From an uncultured Treponema sp. (lineage in GTDB: Bacteria; Spirochaetota; Spirochaetia; Treponematales; Treponemataceae), in contig CALGGS010000114.1 in assembly GCA_937915735.1 (NCBI GenBank), forward strand, positions 1-11,107: a DNA stretch of 11,107 bases, in the 5' to 3' direction. Made by a program: the position numbers and the translations under genes. Positions 5,759 to 11,107 of this stretch are shown here, piece after piece. Each line of letters begins with the position of its first letter. Within the stretch, counting starts at the first letter, position 1. Below the pieces are notes generated by a model. That model saw only the letters and a list, made by a program, of their open reading frames with translations, was not told where the DNA came from and did not search any database.

Positions 5759-8700
5759 TTATTTAATTAAATCCAGCATTTTGTTTGTATACGCAGTCCA
5801 ATATTCATCATCACACTGGAATTTTCCCGTGCTGTCGACTGTGAACATCAGCTTTCCGTTTGAGTTCTCGCCGATTGTCTTTGTCGGCCGAACAATGCTC
5901 TTTGAAAGAGCCGGAATCTGAACGCGGATACTACGGGCAAATTCTCCCGCAATGATGAAAGCTCCCAGCTTGTTGTTGTGAGTGCTGTCACCGTCGAACA
6001 TCAGTTTTTTTGCGACGGAACTGTCTTTTTTGTCGGCATAAGCCTTTTCATAAAGATTCTTTGTGATTTCAAAGCCATCGATTAAAATCACTTTTTCCTC
6101 TTTTGCAAGCTGTCGGACTGCCTCGACATAAGCATTGTTTTCTGTTGTCTGTGTGCCAGTGCTTGTGTCCGTTGAGTCGTGGTGAGGCCTGATTTTTCCA
6201 TCACTCGTAAAGTACTGACGGGAAACAGGCGTGACAAGCACCGGAGTTGCCCCGACTTTTCGAGCAACATCGATGTACTGTTTTAAGAACCATTTGTAAG
6301 TTCCGCCCGAATCCCATGCGTAGAAGGTGCTGCCATATTTTGAGGCATAGCTTGAAGGAGTTTCGACCTTTTTTCCCGGAGTCGTAAGATAATTTCCTTT
6401 TTTGTCAGCTTTTCCGATTGGAACATAGCGGTCTTCAAGATAGCCAGCCGAATTCGAGCAGTCATTGTGGCCAAACTGAATGAAAAGATAGTCGCCCTTT
6501 GCAATGTTCGCCTCAATTTTGTCTAGGCTTCCCTCGTTGATGAAGTTTCGGCTAGAGCGGCCTCCGTTCGCATAGTTCTGAACGGCTACAGTTCCCTTGA
6601 AGTAAGCCTGCAGGAATTCACCCCAGCCGCCTTCATTTCGGATTTGTCCGCCGTTCCACATTCCAAGAGCGCTGTAGTCCTTACAGGTTGAATCAGAAGC
6701 CAGGAAGATGTTTACCGCACCGTTTACGCGAGGTCTGTCAACAGCCGCATTTGCAGGAATTGCATAGCCCTCGTTTATTTTTTTGTCGAGTTTTGCTTCA
6801 ACAAGAGCGCCTTTGTCCCCGCTCCGGATTTGCGGTAGAATAAGACAGCGGATTGTGCTTCCTTCATCCTCGCTCTGAATAAGATATGTTTTGTCACTAA
6901 AGCCCATGCTCTGCTTTACGAGAGTTGATTTTCCGTCCTTGTCCCGGAACCACTTTATAAGTGACATATCATCTTCATCGTACTTTCCAAGAGTATAATG
7001 AACAGTGATTGTGTGTCCCGGATACGGAGTATTGATGTCATCATCTGTAGTAAACGACGGCTTTTTAACCTTTAGCTTTGCAGGTTTTGGCTCAACATAG
7101 TTTACAGGCTTCCACTGTCCCAAATAATGCTTGATTGTGTAATCTTTTGTAATCTGAGGAATCGTGTCCTTTACCCGCTCAGAAACATCAACTGGATTTC
7201 CTGCCCAGGTTGTGTTAAGTTCGCGGAAACGAGCATTTTCGCTCTTATTTCCGCTCATATCTGTCCAGCCTTCAGGCATTATCGCTTCTTCAGTGCCATA
7301 AACCGTATTTACCCAGGCGACAGCCGCGTCCTTACCCCAAGGACGGCCCAAAAAGCCCGGTGCCACCAAAGCATTTTCTTCGCTTGAAATCAAGCAGTTG
7401 TAAAAAAGATATCCCTTTGCATCCGGAGAAGTTCTTGCGGCAGTAAGATAACCGCTCTTTGCAGTGTCGGTGTAGCCGGCCCAGTGAATGTCGCAGTTTT
7501 CAAATACAAAATCTCCGTCACCGAAAATAAAGTCCGTGTTTCCTTCGATAAAGCATTTTCTGAGATAGCCCTTGATGTTGCTGCCTGTGTAGAAGGTGTC
7601 CTGGCTTCCCAAGAACCGGCAGTTGATGAATTCAGTTTCGTCCGCTTCGATAAGAATTGCCGCTGAACGCTCTGTCGCCGCTTTTGTCCTGACATCAGAA
7701 TTCAATTTTCGCACGAAGTTAAAGCTTCCGTCCATTTCAACGCCGTCAGCAATCTCTTCGTCAGTAACATATTTATTAAAAGAAGTCTCAAATGTGATTC
7801 CTTCTGCATGGAAAGCTCGTGCTTCAGCCTTTAAGTAAGTCGCGCCACCCCATTTTGCAACGCCCTTCTTTGAAAATTTGTCATAAGCCAAATCTTCGTC
7901 ATAAAATCCGTCCGGACTTGCAGAATAATAGTTGTAGCCAATTCCATAGTACCAGGTAAGCTTAACTTCTTTTGTAGGATCAGCATTTTTTAAAGTGATA
8001 TAAGGAACATCGATGATAAGCTGATTTCTGTAAACACCCGGAGTAATCATAATCGTGATTCGCTCTCGTTCTTGAAGCGGATTCATCGCCTTTGCGGCAA
8101 GAATTGCCTCCGCGACTGTCGGATATTGGCCGCGTTTCGGTCCTACCCAAAGCTCACTTTTTCGTGGAAGAGGTCGCAAGGTCTTTTCTTTGAGGCTCAT
8201 CTTAATATCTTTAATAACAGAATTCTGACCTACGACGATATGATTTCTTGAAATTGCACGGCTAGTCTCGCAAAGAACCTCGTAATTTCCGCTTCTAAGC
8301 TGAACTGAATAATTTAAAGTTGAAATCGCTCCGTTGTAAATATAGCCGTCTTCCATATTTTTGAATTTAATTTCCTTCGGGAATTCAGAAATCTCCCCAA
8401 AGAATTTTCCAGAAATATCGTAGACTTTTTTCGTCGAGACAGTGATATCCTTCGTGAACGCCGCGCTCCCCTCAAAAACATCATCGCCCGTAACCTCGTA
8501 ATCTTCGCCACCAGAGAGAACGGCCTTGTATGAGACAGAAGGCTCAATTAAATCTTCAAAAGAATATTCTCCGTTTTCAAATTTGATTTCGGCTTCAACA
8601 GGAAGATAAATCGAGCCTTTTGGAGGAGTGAAAACAAGCTTCATTGGAGTCTGAGGAACATATCCGGCAGAAAAGCCGTTGATTTTTCCATTTACAACGA

Positions 8701-9586
8701 AAGTCTTTTGCTCAGAGATTGCAAAGTCTTTTTTCAAAGAAACGCCGTTTTTTACATCGATTGAAAAGGTCTTTGCTAGCGGGCTAACGCCATAGCCTTT
8801 GACACCCGTAAAAACAGCGATATAAGTAAAGCCTGCAGGAAGACTAGCCTTGTAAGAACTTCCAGAGATTGTCGCCGGAAGCTCGATTTCAGTGTCTTTT
8901 ACAAGGAATTTTAACTCGCCGCCAGCCGGCTTTGAAGCGAGATTGCCAGAAACCTGAACAGCCGGAGTTCTTGTAATTCTGTAATAAACAGGCTTTCCCA
9001 CCGCCGCATCACAATAAACCTTGTACTGGCCAGAAAATTTTGCAATGTATGAATATCTGGTAGATTCATTTGAAATCGGGGCAACCTCGTCCTGTCTGTC
9101 ATCCTTTAAGCCTTCAGAATCTAAAGACGCGAAGTGAATCGTTTCGTCACCCGAATTGCTAAGACGGGCATAAAATGTAACGACATCACCCGCATTTACA
9201 TTTTTAAGAAGAAGAAAGCGTCGTTTTTCGCCTCCCTTTCCGTTACAATACCAAATTCCGTGTGATGTGTAATCATCTTCAAATTCAGTATTGACATAGC
9301 CCTGTGAGCCATAATTTTTTTTGCCAGAATAATAAGCACGGTCATTTTTAACGACATTCATCGTCAAATCACCAAAAGTAATGTCACCATCAATGGCGAA
9401 TTTTCCGTCAGGGCCCAAGCCCTCCATTTTGTCAAAATCTTCGACGGAAATGTAGTTGTTCGCACCATCTTCTTCGACACCGCCAAAATCCCAGACATCA
9501 ACCTTACGAGCCTGAGACCAAACGCTAGAGATTGCAAAAGAAACAAACAATCCCGCACAAACTTTTTTAATCACTTTTTTTATCAT
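5759..9586 (-). CDS. Secreted pectin methylesterase (CE8) - rhamnogalacturonan acetylesterase (CE12) fusion
   Basis: This 1275-residue protein has a signal peptide (KK-rich start, hydrophobic core to about residue 20, cleavage near SVWSQA at 21-26). Residues about 28-205 form an unassigned domain opening KVDVWDFGG. Three similar beta-sandwich-like modules follow, starting near 210 (VSGNL), 297 (VNGKI) and 390 (ISGKF). The CE8 pectin methylesterase spans about 476-830, with catalytic D663 (GSQDTFYTG), D685 (GNTDFIFG) and R748 (LGRPWG). A short Ig-like segment (about 838-940) leads into the SGNH esterase, about 955-1235: S966 (SDST), Gly in NGGR (1007-1010), N1041 (GHND), and D1200/H1203 (DSTH), matching CE12 rhamnogalacturonan acetylesterases. 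It would remove methyl groups from homogalacturonan and acetyl groups from pectin. AGAGGTT precedes the ATG by four bases. Confidence 0.92.
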   Translation of the reverse strand: MIKKVIKKVCAGLFVSFAISSVWSQARKVDVWDFGGVEEDGANNYISVEDFDKMEGLGPDGKFAIDGDITFGDLTMNVVKNDRAYYSGKKNYGSQGYVNTEFEDDYTSHGIWYCNGKGGEKRRFLLLKNVNAGDVVTFYARLSNSGDETIHFASLDSEGLKDDRQDEVAPISNESTRYSYIAKFSGQYKVYCDAAVGKPVYYRITRTPAVQVSGNLASKPAGGELKFLVKDTEIELPATISGSSYKASLPAGFTYIAVFTGVKGYGVSPLAKTFSIDVKNGVSLKKDFAISEQKTFVVNGKINGFSAGYVPQTPMKLVFTPPKGSIYLPVEAEIKFENGEYSFEDLIEPSVSYKAVLSGGEDYEVTGDDVFEGSAAFTKDITVSTKKVYDISGKFFGEISEFPKEIKFKNMEDGYIYNGAISTLNYSVQLRSGNYEVLCETSRAISRNHIVVGQNSVIKDIKMSLKEKTLRPLPRKSELWVGPKRGQYPTVAEAILAAKAMNPLQERERITIMITPGVYRNQLIIDVPYITLKNADPTKEVKLTWYYGIGYNYYSASPDGFYDEDLAYDKFSKKGVAKWGGATYLKAEARAFHAEGITFETSFNKYVTDEEIADGVEMDGSFNFVRKLNSDVRTKAATERSAAILIEADETEFINCRFLGSQDTFYTGSNIKGYLRKCFIEGNTDFIFGDGDFVFENCDIHWAGYTDTAKSGYLTAARTSPDAKGYLFYNCLISSEENALVAPGFLGRPWGKDAAVAWVNTVYGTEEAIMPEGWTDMSGNKSENARFRELNTTWAGNPVDVSERVKDTIPQITKDYTIKHYLGQWKPVNYVEPKPAKLKVKKPSFTTDDDINTPYPGHTITVHYTLGKYDEDDMSLIKWFRDKDGKSTLVKQSMGFSDKTYLIQSEDEGSTIRCLILPQIRSGDKGALVEAKLDKKINEGYAIPANAAVDRPRVNGAVNIFLASDSTCKDYSALGMWNGGQIRNEGGWGEFLQAYFKGTVAVQNYANGGRSSRNFINEGSLDKIEANIAKGDYLFIQFGHNDCSNSAGYLEDRYVPIGKADKKGNYLTTPGKKVETPSSYASKYGSTFYAWDSGGTYKWFLKQYIDVARKVGATPVLVTPVSRQYFTSDGKIRPHHDSTDTSTGTQTTENNAYVEAVRQLAKEEKVILIDGFEITKNLYEKAYADKKDSSVAKKLMFDGDSTHNNKLGAFIIAGEFARSIRVQIPALSKSIVRPTKTIGENSNGKLMFTVDSTGKFQCDDEYWTAYTNKMLDLIK

Positions 9587-9605
9587 TGAGAACCTCTAAA
9601 TAAAG

Positions 9606-9614
9606 ATTTTAGCA
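9606..9614 (-). promoter_or_regulatory. Extended -10 promoter of the pectin esterase gene
   Basis: On the minus strand TGCTAAAAT (9614 down to 9606) gives an extended -10 element (TGN plus TAAAAT). A T-rich tract upstream replaces a clear -35. Transcription would start near 9599, just before the AGAGGTT ribosome binding site (9597-9591). No obvious operator repeat is seen for a pectin-responsive regulator. Confidence 0.45.
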
Positions 9615-9717
9615 CAAAATTCAAAAAAAAACATTAAAAAGTGAAATGCTACAAGAAAAAAATAAGTCGGGAAAATCAAAAACGCAAAAAATTTGATAAA
9701 ATAGAGATTATATTCAG

Positions 9718-10986
9718 TTAAAACGAAATTATTTCGGTAAAACATTCAATGGCAAAGTAATCCGTACAGCCTGAAATGAACTCAATCACGCATTTTTTGT
9801 AGCTTTCGTTATCAAAAATCTCAAAAACAGGCGAGGTTTCAGCATTTAGAGGTTTTTTCTGGTTTGTTTTTTCCGCATAATCTGAATAATGAAGAAGCCA
9901 CTTTGAAAATTCCGCTCCCAGTTTTGGATAAGAGCTCAAATGAAGCTCAACCGTTCCTTTCTGAACATAAATCTGGGCACGCATAAGTGTATTAAAAATC
10001 GTCTCAAGGACATTTCTCGCATATTTTTGAAATTCCACAAGGCGCCAGTGATTGTAAATATTGGCATAACTGAATTTTTTGAGTTCTGAAATGAATTTAA
10101 AATAGCTTTCTGAAAAATAAAGCCCTTCTTCCGGATTGGAATTCTCGCACAAATCCACAATCATATCGTTAATCAGCACGCTCGGATTTACCGCCCGCCC
10201 GCTTCTGTGAGAAAGAGTCTTTCCTGATTTCGTAAGTCCCAAGGTTTCAGTTACTATTTCCCGAAGTTGTCTATAGCTTCCCATGTCCAGAAGATGATAG
10301 GCACGAGCATCCTGAATATCACGCCCCAAAAATGCAATTTTATCACTGATTTTTACGACACAGCCCTCCCAAGTGAATGGCTGAACAAGACCCGGCCGCC
10401 TGATATCATAAAGATTGATTGCTTCGTCACGGGGCTTCATTCCCTGCTGGTCAACTTCTCCACAATGGCAGATAAGTCCGTCACGAACAGCATAAGTTAG
10501 ATTTAAGGGACGCTTTATTCCATTTGGGTCGTCCAGAGTTTCGATAAAATCCGCAAAAAAAAGGGAATTGCGCTCATGCCAGAATTTTTTGGGAGCATTT
10601 GCACCCTCTTTTTTGCCCAAGAGGTCGTTTAAGATGTCCTCGCCAGAGTGACCGAAAGGAGCGTGACCAATATCGTGTCCAATCGCAATCGCCTGAGTCA
10701 AATCCTGATTTAAGCCTAAATATTTTGCGATTGTCGAAGCCACCGAAGCGACATGAAGAACATGCTCCATACGAGTGCAAACATGGTCATTATGTGGCGC
10801 AAAAAAAACCTGGGTTTTATGCTTTAAACGCGAATAAGCCTGACAATGCAAAAGCCGTGTGTAATCTCGCTCAAATTCATTCCGGATACCGTTTCCCCGC
10901 GAATAAATTGGAATCTCACGACTAACAGCCTGTTCATACTTATGATTTAAGACATCACATTTCACTGATTCAAAGGAATTTTGCAT
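9718..10986 (-). CDS. HD-domain dNTP triphosphohydrolase (dGTPase-like)
   Basis: This 422-residue protein is predicted to hydrolyse deoxynucleoside triphosphates (typically dGTP) to the nucleoside and tripolyphosphate, balancing dNTP pools. The N-terminal signature is present (FERDYTRLLHCQAYSRLKHK, residues 38-57, then TQVF), and the metal-binding HD set is complete: H75 (RMEHVLHV), H104-D105 (AIGHDIGHAPFGHSGE, 101-116) and D215 (KISDKIAFLGRDI). The middle block ICHCGE (172-177) corresponds to the family's 'I..HGE' segment. Length fits the family. It is upstream of the esterase gene on the same strand with a 131-base gap containing a separate promoter, so a functional link is unlikely. No Shine-Dalgarno sequence precedes the ATG. 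A related HD phosphohydrolase of another specificity is the main alternative. Confidence 0.9.
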   Translation of the reverse strand: MQNSFESVKCDVLNHKYEQAVSREIPIYSRGNGIRNEFERDYTRLLHCQAYSRLKHKTQVFFAPHNDHVCTRMEHVLHVASVASTIAKYLGLNQDLTQAIAIGHDIGHAPFGHSGEDILNDLLGKKEGANAPKKFWHERNSLFFADFIETLDDPNGIKRPLNLTYAVRDGLICHCGEVDQQGMKPRDEAINLYDIRRPGLVQPFTWEGCVVKISDKIAFLGRDIQDARAYHLLDMGSYRQLREIVTETLGLTKSGKTLSHRSGRAVNPSVLINDMIVDLCENSNPEEGLYFSESYFKFISELKKFSYANIYNHWRLVEFQKYARNVLETIFNTLMRAQIYVQKGTVELHLSSYPKLGAEFSKWLLHYSDYAEKTNQKKPLNAETSPVFEIFDNESYKKCVIEFISGCTDYFAIECFTEIISF

Positions 10987-10996
10987 AACAGAGTAA

Positions 10997-11024
10997 ATTC
11001 TATCACAAAAGAAAGAATATTCAA
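10997..11024 (-). promoter_or_regulatory. Promoter of the dGTPase-like gene
   Basis: On the minus strand TTGAAT (11024 down to 11019) and TAGAAT (11002 down to 10997) are separated by 16 bases. The predicted transcription start near 10990 lies only about four bases before the ATG (10986), leaving no room for a ribosome binding site. Confidence 0.55.
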
Positions 11025-11041
11025 GCGTCCCTCGTCGGGAG

Positions 11042-11094
11042 CCTGTGGGATAAAAAAAAAGCCGGCGGCCGTCAAAATCTTAGATTTTGCCGAG
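11042..11094 (-). terminator. Probable end of a minus-strand unit to the right; palindromic element
   Basis: Read on the minus strand, CAAAATC and GATTTTG pair around a three-base loop (plus-strand 11073-11089), flanked by GC-rich CGGC/GCCG pieces, and a run of nine T residues follows (plus-strand A-run ending at about 11060). It could terminate a gene beyond the right edge. The pairing of the outer arms is imperfect, and it could also be a dispersed intergenic repeat. Confidence 0.35.
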
Positions 11095-11107
11095 ACTCAC
11101 TAAAAAC

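Noticed and set aside
7127..7838. Plus-strand open frames inside the pectin esterase gene
   Set aside because: They have no recognisable motifs or ribosome binding sites and lie opposite conserved catalytic segments of the esterase.
9640..9716. Terminator after the dGTPase-like gene
   Set aside because: Only an AT-rich, weak inverted repeat (ATCAAA/TTTGAT) is present, with no GC-rich stem.

Overview
The window most likely comes from a gut- or rumen-type Treponema (Spirochaetota). This rests on the moderately AT-rich coding style, a porin-like beta-barrel ending in Phe, secreted pectin esterases and a DGR-type variable-protein tail. The genus is an inference, not proven from this sequence alone. 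The window has three parts.

Bases 1-1700 are an accessory region. The left edge is the 3' part of a visibly GC-richer gene whose C-terminal codons carry the mark of diversity-generating retroelement (DGR) mutagenesis: a run of codons that nearly all end in C and vary freely at the first two positions, as expected from AAC template codons. About 1 kb to the right, a second variable-region-like segment (1410-1538) ends in almost the same sequence but has no recognisable lectin-fold domain in front of it. Between the two lies a complete RelB/DinJ-like antitoxin and YafQ-like toxin pair with its own promoter. Each variable segment is followed at about 40 bases by a strong GC-rich hairpin. No reverse transcriptase, Avd or intact template repeat is present, so any DGR machinery must lie outside the window.

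Bases 1698-5670 (plus strand) carry four closely spaced genes: a signal-peptide-bearing outer-membrane beta-barrel protein, a MacB/LolD-type ABC ATPase, its FtsX/MacB-type permease (7-base overlap with the ATPase) and an M28-family zinc peptidase. They probably form one transcription unit that ends at a bidirectional terminator (5685-5729). A MacA-like periplasmic adaptor is not present.

Bases 5759-10986 (minus strand) carry a 1275-residue secreted protein that fuses a CE8 pectin methylesterase to a CE12-type SGNH rhamnogalacturonan acetylesterase behind several beta-sandwich-like domains, followed upstream by an HD-domain dGTPase-like dNTP triphosphohydrolase. The fused esterase would de-esterify both the homogalacturonan and the rhamnogalacturonan parts of pectin, pointing to a plant-polymer diet. 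Two genes in the window (the beta-barrel protein and the dGTPase) have good promoters placed so close to the start codon that their mRNAs would be leaderless or nearly so.
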